DNA of 64,000 nt from Stenotrophomonas daejeonensis (GCF_001431505.1 NZ_LDJP01000016.1:1-64000), one strand, 5' to 3'. Numbered from the stretch's first letter, positions 20,034 to 30,382 are shown. The notes: a model not told the origin generated them from the sequence alone. A program made the numbers and translations.

Positions 20034-21292
20034 TGAGCGCGCTCCTGCAATCACTGGCCAGCGCCTTCTGCGGCAGCGACGAGCGCCGCGAGGTGCTCGA
20101 TGCCGCGCTGCATGCCGGCCTGCCCGCCGCGCGCAACGAAGCGTGGAAATACACCTCGCTGCGCCAGCTCGAACGCCGCAGCTTCAGCCCGGCGCCGCTG
20201 CAGGCCCCGGCCATCGACGCCGCGCTGCTGGCCGGCATCCCCGCACCGCGGCTGGTGTTCGTCAACGGCCGTCCCAGCGACGCGCACAGCGACCTGTCCG
20301 GGCTGGACGCCGGCGTGCGGGTGCGCACGCTGTCGGCCGTGCGGCACGACGAGCCGGAGGCCGCGCGCTTCCTGCAGCGCCGCTTCGACCGCGCCGAGGA
20401 AGTCTTCGCCCAGCTCAACGCCGCGCTCGCCGACGAAGGCGTGCTGGTGCAGGTGGCCGCCGATGCCATCGCCGCGACGCCGCTGCACCTGGTGTTCGTG
20501 GGCTGCGGCGACGGCACCGACCGCGCGTGGCACCATCGCCACCTGCTCGACCTGCAGCCCGGTGCGTCGCTGAAGCTGGTCGAACACCACCTGCAGGGCA
20601 GCGACAACGCCAACTTCGACAACACGCTGGTGCACGTGCAGCTCGCGCAGGGCGCGCAGCTCGCCCACGCCCGCGTGCAGGCCGATGGCGCACGCGCGAC
20701 TTCGCTGCTGCGCACCGACGCGGTGCTGGAGCGCGATGCCCGCTACAGCCGCGTCGACCTGGAACTGGGCGCGGCGCTGAGCCGCCACGAGCTGAACGTG
20801 CGGCTGCAAGGCGACAACGCCCGGCTCACCGCCAACGGCGTGCTGCTCGGCAACGGCCGCCGCCACATCGATACCCGGCTGGGCATCGAGCACGTCGCCC
20901 GCGACACCGCCGCCGAACTGCTGTGGCGCGGCGTGGCCGCCGGCCGCAGCCGCGTGGTTTTCCACGGCGGCATCCACATCCGCGAGGGCGCCGACGGCAC
21001 CGACGCCAACCTGTCCAACAAGAACCTGCTGCTGTCGGCCGACGCCGAGATCGACACCCAGCCGACGCTGGTGATCGACGCCGACGAGGTCAAGGCCGCG
21101 CACGGCGCCACCGTCGGCCAACTCGACGCCAACGCGCTGTTCTACCTGCGCTCGCGCGGCCTGCCGGCCGAACAGGCGCGGGCGATGCTCAGCGCCGCGT
21201 TCTGCCACGAGCCGCTGGCCGTGGCCGGCGCCCTCGGCGACACCCTGGCCCGCCACCTCGACCACGCGCTGCAACAGGCAGGCATGGCATGA
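20033..21292 (+). CDS. sufD: SufD, Fe-S scaffold subunit
   Basis: This 419-residue partner of SufB has the SUFBD C-terminal beta-helix: VVFHGGIHIREGADGTDANLSNKNLLLS, TQPTLVIDADEVKAAHGATVGQLD with the conserved His, and LFYLRSRGL. Its N-terminal half is divergent, as usual for SufD. It begins in the stop of sufC and ends in the start of sufS, so the three are translationally linked. Confidence 0.96.
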
Positions 21293-22545
21293 ACCTTTCC
21301 TCCCCGCTTCCACTCCAGGCCACGGACGCCGCACCCGACTGGGCCCGCGTGCGCGTCGACTTCCCGCTGCTGATGCGCGAAGTGCATGGCAAGCCGCTGG
21401 TGTATTTCGACAACGCCAACACCGCGCAGAAGCCGCTGCCGGTGATCGAGGCCACCAGCGCGTTCTACCGCCGCCACAACGCCAACGTCAGCCGCGCCGT
21501 GCACGCGCTCGGCACCGAGGCCACCGACGCCTACGAAGGCGCGCGCGGCAAGCTGGCCCGTTTCCTGGGCGTCCGCGCCGACGAACTGGTGCTGTGCAGC
21601 GGCACCACCTTCGCCATCAACCTGGTCGCCTATTCGTGGGCGCTGCCAAGGTTGAAGGCCGGCGACGTGATCCTGGTCTCGCGCATGGAGCACCACGCCA
21701 ACATCGTGCCGTGGCAACTGGTGGCCCAGCGCACCGGCGCGACGATCCGCGTGGCCGAGATCGCCCCCGACGGCACGCTGGACCTGGACGCGCTGCACGC
21801 GGCGATGACCCCCGAGGTGAAGCTGCTGGCGGTGGCGCACGTGTCCAACGTGCTGGGCACCATCAACCCGGTGCGCGAGATCTGCCGCGAAGCGCGCCGG
21901 CGCGGCATCGTCACCGTGGTCGATGGCTCGCAGGCCGCGCCGCACCTGCCGCTGGACGTGGCCGCCATCGGCTGCGACTTCTACGCCGTCACCGGCCACA
22001 AGATGTGCGGCCCCACCGGCACCGGCGCACTGTGGGCGCGGCGCGAGCACCTGCAGGCGATGCCGCCGTTCCTCGGCGGTGGCGAGATGATCAAGGAAGT
22101 CAGCTTCGACGGCACCGTGTTCAACGACCCGCCGCACAAGTTCGAGGCCGGCACCCCGAACATCGCCGGCTTCGTCGGCCTCGGCGTGGCCGTGGACTAC
22201 CTCGACGCGCTGGGCCGCGAACACATCGCCGCGCGCGAGCAGGAACTGCTGGCGCACTTCACCGAGGAACTGCGGCGCGTGGATGGCGTGCGCATCTTCG
22301 GCACCGCCGCGCACAAGGCCGCGGTGGTGTCGTTCCAGGTCGAAGGCGCGCATTCGCACGACATGGCCACCCTGCTCGACCTGCAGGGCGTGGCGGTACG
22401 TTCCGGCCAGCACTGCGCGCACCCGCTGCTGCAGTACTTCGGCGTCGCCGCCACCTGCCGTGCCTCGCTGGCGTTCTACAACACGCACGAGGAAATCGAG
22501 GCCTTCATGGCGGCATTGAAGAAGGTGCGCGCGTTGCTGGGGTGA
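21289..22545 (+). CDS. sufS: SufS, cysteine desulfurase
   Basis: This 418-residue PLP enzyme of the class V aminotransferase fold takes sulfur from cysteine for cluster assembly. Visible motifs are VYFDNANTAQKP, RMEHHANIVPW, the PLP-binding Lys in VTGHKMCGPTG and the persulfide Cys in RSGQHCAHPLL. No sufE or sufU gene is visible nearby, so the sulfur acceptor that normally activates SufS must be elsewhere. Confidence 0.96.
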   Translation: MNLSSPLPLQATDAAPDWARVRVDFPLLMREVHGKPLVYFDNANTAQKPLPVIEATSAFYRRHNANVSRAVHALGTEATDAYEGARGKLARFLGVRADELVLCSGTTFAINLVAYSWALPRLKAGDVILVSRMEHHANIVPWQLVAQRTGATIRVAEIAPDGTLDLDALHAAMTPEVKLLAVAHVSNVLGTINPVREICREARRRGIVTVVDGSQAAPHLPLDVAAIGCDFYAVTGHKMCGPTGTGALWARREHLQAMPPFLGGGEMIKEVSFDGTVFNDPPHKFEAGTPNIAGFVGLGVAVDYLDALGREHIAAREQELLAHFTEELRRVDGVRIFGTAAHKAAVVSFQVEGAHSHDMATLLDLQGVAVRSGQHCAHPLLQYFGVAATCRASLAFYNTHEEIEAFMAALKKVRALLG

Positions 22546-22554
22546 TTCTTGCCT

Positions 22555-22623
22555 GTAGGAGCGACGCGAGTCGCGACCGGGCCTTCCCGGCAAAGCCCCG
22601 GTCGCGACTCGCGTCGCTCCTAC
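22555..22623. repeat. REP-like 69-bp element, GTAGGAGCG class
   Basis: GTAGGAGCGACGCGAGTCGC and its mirror GCGACTCGCGTCGCTCCTAC flank a GGCCTTCCCGGCAAAGCC centre. The second copy of this class is at 36746-36816. Confidence 0.85.
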
Positions 22624-22655
22624 AGGCGAAGTGAGGCGCGGGCTAAACTACCGCC

Positions 22656-23192
22656 ATGACCGACCTCACCTTCCGCGCCGCCACGGCGGACGACATCCCG
22701 GCCCTGATCGAACTGGTCACTTCCGCCTACCGCGGCGATGCCTCGCGCGTGGGCTGGACCACCGAGGCCGACATCCTCGATGGCGAGCGCATCGATGCCG
22801 AAAGCATCCTGGTCCAGCTGCAGCGCCCGCGCAGCGTGATCCTGGTCGCCGAGCGCGATGGCCGCATGCAGGCCTGCTGCCACATCGCCGACGAGGACGG
22901 CCACGGCTATTTCGGCATGTTCGCGGTCAGCCCGGCGGCACAGGGCGGCGGCATCGGCAAGCGGGTGATGCAGGAGGCAGAGCACCACGTGGCCGAACAG
23001 TGGCAGCTGCCGGCCATGCAGATGACGGTGATCGACTGCCGCGACGAACTGATCGCCTTCTACGAGCGCCGCGGCTATGCCCGCACCGGCATCAAGAAGC
23101 CGTTTCCCTACGGCGACGAGCGCTTCGGCATCCCCAGGCGCGACGACCTGCGCTTCGAGGTGCTGGAAAAGCCGCTGGATGCCCGCGCATGA
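22656..23192 (+). CDS. GNAT-family N-acetyltransferase
   Basis: This 178-residue protein has the GNAT fold, with the acetyl-CoA loop AAQGGGIGKRVM (~92-103) after strand GYFGMFAVSP, and a C-terminal LIAFYERRGYARTG typical of the family. The substrate is unknown. It lies 110 bp after sufS beyond a REP-like element and overlaps the following Rieske gene (ATGA), so it is probably part of the same transcription unit. Confidence 0.88.
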   Translation: MTDLTFRAATADDIPALIELVTSAYRGDASRVGWTTEADILDGERIDAESILVQLQRPRSVILVAERDGRMQACCHIADEDGHGYFGMFAVSPAAQGGGIGKRVMQEAEHHVAEQWQLPAMQMTVIDCRDELIAFYERRGYARTGIKKPFPYGDERFGIPRRDDLRFEVLEKPLDARA

Positions 23193-23521
23193 GCGAGACC
23201 TGGACCTTCATCTGCGACAGCGACGAACTGCTGCCGGGTGAAATGAAGACCGGCTTCGACGAGGTGACCGGTGCGCCCATCGTGGTGTTCAACCTCGACG
23301 GCGAGCTGTACGCGCTGGAAGACCAGTGCACGCACGAGGAATTCGAGCTGTCCTCCGGCCACCTCGACACCGCCGAGGGCAGCGTCGAATGCGTCCTCCA
23401 CGGCGCCCGCTTCGACGTGCGCGACGGCCGCGCGCTGTGCGCCCCGGCCTATACCGCGGCGCCGAAATTCCCGGTCAAGCGCGAAAACGGCGGCATCTGG
23501 GCGCGCGACGACCGCGACTGA
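23189..23521 (+). CDS. Rieske [2Fe-2S] ferredoxin
   Basis: This 110-residue soluble Rieske protein has box 1 C-T-H (DQCTHEEF) and box 2 C-V-L-H (ECVLHGARF), giving the two Cys and two His ligands. It resembles ferredoxin subunits of non-haem iron oxygenases, but no oxygenase is adjacent. Its position at the end of the suf cluster suggests a small electron carrier supplied by the pathway. It overlaps the GNAT gene by four bases. Confidence 0.92.
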   Translation: MSETWTFICDSDELLPGEMKTGFDEVTGAPIVVFNLDGELYALEDQCTHEEFELSSGHLDTAEGSVECVLHGARFDVRDGRALCAPAYTAAPKFPVKRENGGIWARDDRD

Positions 23522-23573
23522 GCTTTCCGGTGCCGTCTTGGCGGCATTGATGATCGCGGTCACGATATGGACA

Positions 23574-23600
23574 TGCGAATCATTATCGTTTAATTTATCG
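23574..23600 (+). promoter_or_regulatory. Fur-like box and promoter before the first iron-uptake block
   Basis: TGCGAATCATTATCGTTTAA contains the ATCATTATC half typical of Fur boxes. TTTAAT at 23589-23594 could be a -10, predicting a start only one or two bases before the ATG at 23603, so the small gene may have almost no leader. Confidence 0.6.
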
Positions 23601-23602
23601 TC

Positions 23603-24046
23603 ATGTATCCACATGACGCCAGCCGTCGGGCGGCCTTCCGGCCCGCTTCCGGCAACGTGCCGGCCCGCCCGCAGCGGGCGGGCCGGCACCTGTGGCTGGT
23701 CGTCCTGCTCCTGCTGGCCGTCGCCGCGACCGCGCTGGCTGCCGCCGGCGGGCATGGTGCCGGTGCCGATGACGCCCCGCGGCTTTCGGCCACGCTCCCC
23801 GCCGCACTCGACGGTTGTCCGCCGGCTCCGCTGCAGCCCTTGCTGCACCCGCCCGGCATCAGCGAAACCGACGGCGAAAGCGGGCGCAGCCAGCGCCCGA
23901 CGGATACCACGCCGGCCCCGTGGCCCGCACGCACTACCCGCAACGGCACCGCGATGAGGGTACCCACCGTCTTCGCCAGCCCGACCCTCGGCCAGCCTTA
24001 CCGCACGCCACCCGCGCACGCCCCGCCGACCCACCGCCACGGCTGA
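23603..24046 (+). CDS. Small single-membrane-span protein before the first TonB receptor
   Basis: This 147-residue reading frame directly follows a Fur-like box. It has one hydrophobic segment (~30-50, HLWLVVLLLLAVAATALAAAGG) and a long Pro/Thr-rich tail ending THRHG. I do not recognise a family. No ribosome site precedes the ATG, so translation could be leaderless, or the frame may not be coding. Support comes from the hydrophobic segment, the promoter position and a comparable frame before the second receptor (27427-27840). Confidence 0.45.
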   Translation: MYPHDASRRAAFRPASGNVPARPQRAGRHLWLVVLLLLAVAATALAAAGGHGAGADDAPRLSATLPAALDGCPPAPLQPLLHPPGISETDGESGRSQRPTDTTPAPWPARTTRNGTAMRVPTVFASPTLGQPYRTPPAHAPPTHRHG

Positions 24047-24204
24047 ACCCACGCGCGGGCCTGCCCGCGGCCGATCCGCGGCGCGGCGCCTCCCCGTTTT
24101 CCCCTCGTTGTATCCCACCGCGCATCAGCCGGTGTCGGGCCCCGTGTCCGGCATCCCGGTTGTCGCTTCCGTGTCCTTCTCCTCCGTCCAAGGCCCTCAA
24201 CTCC

Positions 24205-26520
24205 ATGAGCCACATCAAGAGTCGCAAGCACGCCTCCCCCGCCCGTACCGTCGGCCACCTGGCCACCGCCGGCCTCGTCACCGGCCTGAGCCTGGCCGCG
24301 CTGCCGGGCCTTGCCCATGCCGAGGCGCCGCCCGATGCCCGCACCCTGGACCAGGTCGAGGTGCACGCCACCCGCGGCTACAAGAGCGAGAAATCCGCCT
24401 CGCCCAAGTTCACCCAGACCCTGCAGAACACCCCGCAGACCGTCCAGGTCATCACCGGCGACCTGTTCAACCAGCAGGGCGCCACCACCCTGACCGAAGC
24501 GCTGCGCAACAGCGCCGGCGTGGGCACCTTCTATGCCGGCGAGAACGGCAACACCAGCACCGGCGACACCGTGTACATGCGCGGCTTCGACACCTCCAGC
24601 AGCATCTTCGTCGATGGCGTGCGCGACCTCGGCTCGATCTCGCGCGACGTGTTCAACACCGAGCAGGTGGAAGTGGTGAAGGGCCCGGCCGGCACCGACA
24701 ACGGCCGCAGCGCGCCGACCGGCGCGATCAACATGGTCAGCAAGCAGGCGCACCTGCACGATGCCGTCTCCGGCACCGTCTCGGCCGGCGTCGATGGCCA
24801 GCAGCGCGCCACCGCCGACTGGAACCAGACCCTGGGCGAAACCTCGGCACTGCGCCTGAACGGGTTGTGGCAGGACAGCGACGTCGCCGGCCGCGACCAC
24901 GTCAACAACAGCCGCTGGGGCATCGCGCCGTCGCTGGGCTTCGGCCTCGGCACCGACACCCGCTACCACCTGAACCTGCTCTACCTCAAGCAGGACAACA
25001 TCCCCGATGGCTTCGTGCCGACCATCGGCCTGCCGGGCTGGGAGCCGCAGCCGGGCCTGGAGCAGCTGGCCGGACACCCGGTCGATCCGGAAAACTTCTA
25101 CGGCACCCGCTACGACCACGACGACGTGACCGCGCAGCAGGCCACCTTCCGCTTCGAGCACGACTTCTCCGACACGCTGAAGCTGAGCAACATCGCGCGC
25201 TGGGGCAAGACCGAGCAGGACTACCTGCTGACCGCGTTCATGTCCACCGGCGGCAACGTCGACAACCCGCTGGCCGGCAACATCAAGTGGACCGACATCG
25301 ATGACCTGTCCAGCTACACCCTCAAGCGCAGCAACCTGACCTACAAGAACCAGGAAAACACCATCCTCACCGACCAGCTCAACCTGCGCGCCGACTTCGC
25401 CACCGGCAGCGTGCAGCACAACCTGAGCACCGGCCTGGAGTTCACCCGCGAGCAACAGAAGTCCTGGGGCCTGGCCGGCACCGTCGACGGCAACTGGACG
25501 CCCGCCAACCTGTACCACCCGGACTGGAACGCCAGTGGCCTGAGCACCCACCGCACCGGCGCCCACAACGACGGCAAGACCACCACCTCGTCGCTGTACC
25601 TGTTCGACACGCTGAAGTTCGGCGAGAGCTTCATGCTGACCGCCGGCGTGCGCGCCGACCACTACAAGACCGAATACGCCAATGCCGCGGTATGCGGCGG
25701 TCGCGGCGGCCCGGCCTGCGGCAGCAACCCGGCCGGCACCGTCATCGCCAGCCCGACGCTGGAGGACTCGGACACCCTGGTCAACTGGAAGCTCGGCGCG
25801 GTCTACAAGCCGGTCGAGGCCATCCGCCTGTACGCCAACTACGCCCTCTCGCAGCAGCCCCCCGGCGGCAGCAACTTCCAGTTGAACGAGTCGCCCAACA
25901 GTGCCAACAGCATCAACATGGACCCGCAGGAAACCCGCACCGCCGAGGTCGGCAGCAAGTGGAGTTTCCTCGATGACGCGCTGGCGCTGAACTTGGCCCT
26001 GTTCCGCACCGAGGTGACCAACGAGATCACCGGCAACAACGATGACGGCTACTACCAGAACGGCCAGAAGACCGTGGAAGGCGTGGAAATCTCCACCGTC
26101 GGCCGCATCACCGACAACTGGTCGGTGTCGGCCGGCTACACCCACCAGAAGACCCAGGTGGACAAGGGCGGCCTGCTGACCGCCGACGGCAGCAACAACC
26201 TGACCTATACCCCGGAAGACGCGTTCACCAGCTGGACCACCTACAGCTTCCCGTTCGGCCTGACCATCGGCGGTGGCGTACGCTACTCCGGCGAGATGCA
26301 CCGCGGCACCGACGGCGCCAAGGGCACCCCGGCGTTCACCAAGTCCTACTCCGTCTACGATGCGATGGCGTCGTACACGGTCAACGACCACCTGGTGCTG
26401 CGCCTGAACGCCTACAACCTGTTCGACAAGCAGTACGTGGCCGCGATCAACAAGAGCGGCTACCGCTACACCCCGGGTACCCCGCGTACCTTCCTGTTCA
26501 GCGCGGACTTCCACTTCTGA
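24205..26520 (+). CDS. Fiu-like TonB-dependent siderophore receptor
   Basis: This 771-residue outer-membrane receptor begins with a signal peptide (GLVTGLSLAALPGLAHA) and a plug domain with the TonB box-like LDQVEVHATRG. TPQTVQVITGDLFNQQGA, DTVYMRGFDTSSSIFVDGVRD and EQVEVVKGPAGTDNGRS follow. The 22-strand barrel ends NLFDKQYVAAINKSGYRYTPGTP...FHF with terminal Phe. It resembles catecholate siderophore receptors of the Fiu type. piuC follows 75 bp downstream, the pairing known for piuA/fiu. A Fur-like box lies about 600 bp upstream. Confidence 0.92.
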   Translation: MSHIKSRKHASPARTVGHLATAGLVTGLSLAALPGLAHAEAPPDARTLDQVEVHATRGYKSEKSASPKFTQTLQNTPQTVQVITGDLFNQQGATTLTEALRNSAGVGTFYAGENGNTSTGDTVYMRGFDTSSSIFVDGVRDLGSISRDVFNTEQVEVVKGPAGTDNGRSAPTGAINMVSKQAHLHDAVSGTVSAGVDGQQRATADWNQTLGETSALRLNGLWQDSDVAGRDHVNNSRWGIAPSLGFGLGTDTRYHLNLLYLKQDNIPDGFVPTIGLPGWEPQPGLEQLAGHPVDPENFYGTRYDHDDVTAQQATFRFEHDFSDTLKLSNIARWGKTEQDYLLTAFMSTGGNVDNPLAGNIKWTDIDDLSSYTLKRSNLTYKNQENTILTDQLNLRADFATGSVQHNLSTGLEFTREQQKSWGLAGTVDGNWTPANLYHPDWNASGLSTHRTGAHNDGKTTTSSLYLFDTLKFGESFMLTAGVRADHYKTEYANAAVCGGRGGPACGSNPAGTVIASPTLEDSDTLVNWKLGAVYKPVEAIRLYANYALSQQPPGGSNFQLNESPNSANSINMDPQETRTAEVGSKWSFLDDALALNLALFRTEVTNEITGNNDDGYYQNGQKTVEGVEISTVGRITDNWSVSAGYTHQKTQVDKGGLLTADGSNNLTYTPEDAFTSWTTYSFPFGLTIGGGVRYSGEMHRGTDGAKGTPAFTKSYSVYDAMASYTVNDHLVLRLNAYNLFDKQYVAAINKSGYRYTPGTPRTFLFSADFHF

Positions 26521-26595
26521 TCCGACGTTCCTGATCCAACCGTGGTGACCGGGGACGCCTTCCGCAGGGAAGGCGTCCCCGCATGGAGCCTTCGC

Positions 26596-27273
26596 ATGCT
26601 GCTGCACATCCCCAACATCCTCGGCGCCGACGAAGTGGCGCATTTCCGCCGCGCGCTGGACGGCGCCGACTGGGCCGACGGCCGCGAGACGGTCGGTGCG
26701 CAGGGCGCGCAGGTCAAGCGCAACGAACAGCTGCCCGACGGCTCGCCGCTCAAGGCCGAGCTGGGCCGGGCGGTGCTGGCCGCGCTGAAGCGCAGCCCGT
26801 TGTTCTTCGGCGCCGCGCTGCCGCTCAAATACCTGCCGCCGCGCTTCAACCGCTACACCGGCGGCGGCACCTACGGCTTCCACGTCGATGGCGCGGTGAT
26901 GAACCTCGCCCAGGGCGAGCAGCTGCGCTCGGACGTATCGTGCACGCTGTTCCTCAACGACCCGGACGAATACGACGGCGGCGAGCTGGTCATCAGCGAC
27001 ACCTACGGCGAGCACGAAGTGAAGCTGCCGGCCGGCGACCTGATCCTGTACCCCTCCAGCAGCCTGCACCAGGTCACGCCGGTGACCCGCGGCGCGCGGC
27101 TGGCCTCGTTCTTCTGGGTGCAGAGCATGATCCGCGACGACGCCCGCCGGCGCACGCTGTTCGAAATGGACGGCGCCATCGAAACCCTGCGCCGCGGCAA
27201 TGCCGACGCCGGCGCGGTGCTGCAGCTGACCGGCATCTATCACAACCTGCTGCGGCAGTGGGCCGAGGTCTGA
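26596..27273 (+). CDS. piuC: PiuC/YbiX-type Fe(II)/2-oxoglutarate dioxygenase
   Basis: This 225-residue PKHD-type oxygenase has iron ligands in GFHVDGAV (H, D) and [10 protein letters not shown] (distal His), with the Arg for 2-oxoglutarate. It starts [18 protein letters not shown], the usual PiuC start. It pairs with the upstream Fiu-like receptor; PiuC proteins are encoded beside siderophore receptors in many proteobacteria, although the hydroxylation substrate is not settled. An in-frame ATG upstream at 26542 has no family resemblance. Confidence 0.92.
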   Translation: MLLHIPNILGADEVAHFRRALDGADWADGRETVGAQGAQVKRNEQLPDGSPLKAELGRAVLAALKRSPLFFGAALPLKYLPPRFNRYTGGGTYGFHVDGAVMNLAQGEQLRSDVSCTLFLNDPDEYDGGELVISDTYGEHEVKLPAGDLILYPSSSLHQVTPVTRGARLASFFWVQSMIRDDARRRTLFEMDGAIETLRRGNADAGAVLQLTGIYHNLLRQWAEV

Positions 27274-27318
27274 GCCGGCAGGCAGGTTTCCCCATTCCGG
27301 CCTGACCTCCGTCAAGCC

Positions 27319-27349
27319 GATGCAAACAAGATAAATTCTTATTTGCATC
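27319..27349. promoter_or_regulatory. 31-bp palindrome, Fur-like operator
   Basis: GATGCAAACAAGA and TCTTATTTGCATC are inverted copies (12 of 13 positions) around TAAAT. The AT-rich palindrome 78 bp before the small frame at 27427 and before a TonB receptor is most simply an iron-regulator site. Confidence 0.6.
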
Positions 27350-27426
27350 CGATAACGAATCCCAACTACACTCCGCACCCGCCGGATCTGCGGATCCGGC
27401 GCACTCCGCACCATTCGGGGATTCGC

Positions 27427-27840
27427 GTGCGCCAGCCACACCTCCATCGCCGCCTGCCTGCCGCCACGCGCCTGCGTGCCGGCCTGCGTGCATCCGTGCT
27501 GGTGCTGCTGGCGGTGTTCTCGATGCTGCTGCCGCAGTGGCAGGGCCTGGCGTTGCCCATGGCCGCGGCCACGCTGGCCGGCGGCACGTACGCCGGTGGC
27601 GAAGAAGCCCCGGCCCGCGAGTTCGCCGAGGAACAGGCCCCGGCCAAGCTGCGCCGCGCGGCGCCCCTGCAGGCCTCGCGCGCGGCGGCAAGCCACCCGG
27701 CCCCGGCACTGCCGCCGGCACGCATGGCCGGCGCCGAGCCGGTCGTGCTGTCCAGCGTACCGGCCGTCCCATCGGCCTGCCCGCCCGCCACGCCCCTGCG
27801 CTGGCGGCGGCAACGCGGCCAGGCGCCCCCGCTGGCCTGA
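27427..27840 (+). CDS. Small single-membrane-span protein before the second TonB receptor
   Basis: This 137-residue frame starts at a GTG with GGGG six bases upstream. An Arg-rich N-terminus leads into one hydrophobic segment (~26-45, LRASVLVLLAVFSMLLPQW) and a Pro/Ala-rich tail. No family is recognised. Its layout (regulatory palindrome, small one-span protein, TonB receptor) repeats that of 23574-24205, though the two proteins share composition more than sequence. Confidence 0.5.
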   Translation: MRQPHLHRRLPAATRLRAGLRASVLVLLAVFSMLLPQWQGLALPMAAATLAGGTYAGGEEAPAREFAEEQAPAKLRRAAPLQASRAAASHPAPALPPARMAGAEPVVLSSVPAVPSACPPATPLRWRRQRGQAPPLA

Positions 27841-27976
27841 GCCGGCCGTTCCGCCCGTGCCTGCCGCGACTCCGCGGCGGCGACCCCGCGTCTCCCGTTC
27901 TTCTCCGCGCAACCGCGCGGCGCCCGCGCGCGCCGCCGGTTCGCCACACCCATTTTTCCACTCCGAGGTTTCCATC

Positions 27977-30382
27977 ATGGCCCTGCGCCATCGCTTCCAT
28001 GCCCGCCGTTCGCGCAACACGCTGTCCATCGCCCTGCTTGCCGCGCTCTCCTCCCCGGCCCTTGCCTCCGGCGCCCCCGCCGGCCAGCCGACCACGCTGG
28101 ACAAGGTGGTGGTCACCGCGGCCGGCTTCGAGCAGAAGATCACCGACGCGCCGGCCAGCATCTCGGTCATCACCCGCGAGGAACTGGCCAAACGCCCCTA
28201 CGTCACCCTGCTCGACGCGGTGCGCGACCTGGAAGGCGTGGACGTGGGCGAAACCCGCGACAAGACCGGCCAGGGCACCATCTCCATGCGCGGCATGGGC
28301 TCGGACTACACCCTGATCCTGGTCAACGGCCGCCGCCAGAACAACCACGGCGACATCTACCCGAACAACTTCGGCGGCAACCAGTTCAACCACATCCCGC
28401 CGCTGGATGCGATCGAGCGCATCGAGGTGATCCGCGGGCCGATGTCCACGCTTTATGGCGCTGATGCGATGGGCGGGGTAATCAACATCATCACCAAGCG
28501 CACGCTCGACAGTTGGCATGGTTCGGCCAGCATCGCCCGCACTTTCGAAACCAACGATGCCTTCGGTGACGACACTACCGCCGATTTCTTCGTCACCGGT
28601 GCCCTGGTACCGGGCGTGCTCAATCTCAGCGCGCGCGGCAGCTGGTACGACCGCAAGGCCTCCAACCCGGTGTATGCCTCCGTCACCGATCCGGCCGGCC
28701 AGCAACACAACCGTTCGCTGGGCTTCGGCAGCGGCGGCAAGACCGTGGACAACACCAACAAGGCCGGCGGCATCACCCTGACCTGGATGCCGAGCGATGA
28801 CCAGACCGTGACCTTCGATTACGACGCATCACGCCAGGAGTACGACAACGCCATCAAGATCAACGATGCCGGCAACGAGGAATATCCGGTCGGCACCGTG
28901 GACAACATCAACAGCATCTGGTTGGCCGGCAACGCCTGCCTCGGTGCGACCGGCAGCGATGCCACTGTCTGCGCCACCAACGGCGGCACCTGGGGCCGTC
29001 GTGCCAACCCGCGCGCCGGCTATGGCCCGGTGCAGGAGTTCACCCGCGACGCCTGAGCGCTGACCCATGAAGGCCAATGGGACTTCGGCAACAGCTTCAT
29101 CTCGCTGGCACACGTGGCCACCAACAACGACGGCCGCACCATGCCGTTCACCGTGGCCGAGCGCGAGCACCTGCTGCAGATGATCGACGCCACCGGCGCT
29201 TATGCCGGCATGAGCCTGGACGAGCGCCGCGCACTGGCCGAATCCACCTTCCTGCCGCGCCCCAAGCGCGTCCTGGAAAGCGCGCAGTACACGCTGGACG
29301 CCAAGCTCGACATCCCGTTCACCGCCGCTGGCGAGCACACCCTGGTGGCCGGCACCCAGGTCATCCGCGGCGAACTGACCGACGGCGTGTTCGGCACCGA
29401 GAGCGGCACCCCGGGGCTGAAGCAGGACCACAACATGTACTCGCTGTTCGTCGAGGACAACTGGAAGGTGACCGAACCGCTGACCCTCACTGCCGGCCTG
29501 CGCTACGACGACCACGAAGTCTTCGGCAGCCAGGTCAGCCCGCGCCTGTATGGCGTCTATGCGGTCAGCAAGCAGTGGACGGTCAAGGGCGGTGTCAGCA
29601 CCGGCTTCAAGACCCCCAAAACCACCCAACTGTATGACGGCGTCACCGGCTTCGGCGGCCAGGGTACCTCGCCGATGTTCGGCAACCCTGACCTGAAGCC
29701 GGAAACCAGCACCAGCACCGAGCTGGCGTTGTACTGGCAACACCCGGCCGGGCACGGCTTCAACGCCACCTTGTTCCACAACAAGTTCGACGACAAGATC
29801 GCCAGCCAGCCCTGCGGTACCGGCTTGGCCCTGAGCTGCATCAGCTCCGGCGAATACCTCGACCTGGGCTATGCCAGCAGCAGCAAGACGGTGAACATCG
29901 ACGAGGCCGTGGTGCAGGGTGCCGAGGTGGCGGGCCGCTGGAAGATCAGCGAAGCCTTCGCCTTCCGCGCCAACTACACCTACACCGACAGCGAGCAGAA
30001 GAGCGGCAGCCAGAAGGGCCGCCCGCTGACCAACAGCGCCAAGCACATGGCCAATGCCTCACTGGACTGGCATGCAACGGATCGCTTCAGCATGTTCCTC
30101 ACCGGCGAAGCGCGCTCCAAGCGCTACCGCGGCGTCAGCAGCACCGGCGAGCACCTGCACTACAAGGACTACACCGTACTGCACCTGGGCGCCTCGTTCG
30201 AGGCTACGCAATGGCTGACCGTCAATGCCCGTATCAACAACCTGCTGGACCGGGATTTCACCACCTACGATGCAAACTTCACCGACAACGGCGACGGCAC
30301 CTGGACGTTGAGTCCGCAAGATCACTACAACAACAAGGACAAGGCCCGCAATTTCTGGGTAAGCCTGAATTTCCGCTTCTGA
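27977..30382 (+). pseudogene. TonB-dependent receptor interrupted by one in-frame TGA
   Basis: The frame encodes a full receptor of about 801 codons: signal peptide, LDKVVVTAAGFEQKI, plug motifs (SISVITREEL, TISMRGMGSDYTLILVNGRR, IERIEVIRGPMSTLYGADAMGGVINIITKR) and a barrel ending in WVSLNFRF. A single TGA at 29054-29056 splits it. Coding resemblance continues in the same frame on both sides (EFTRDA-stop-ALTHEGQWDFG), so this is a TGG-to-TGA type change, not a frameshift. The plug and early barrel would be made as a ~360-residue fragment unless the stop is read through. It may be a real pseudogene, a phase of decay, or a base error. It resembles FepA/Cir-like receptors. Confidence 0.88.

Noticed and set aside
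23998-28191. A 1397-codon minus-strand frame across the first receptor and piuC
   Set aside because: It runs antisense to well-supported receptor and oxygenase genes and shows no recognisable family; it reflects codon bias.
29114-30382. A separate receptor-like gene starting at 29114
   Set aside because: It has no signal peptide or plug, begins mid-barrel and is in the same frame as the upstream part, so it is the 3' part of the interrupted receptor.
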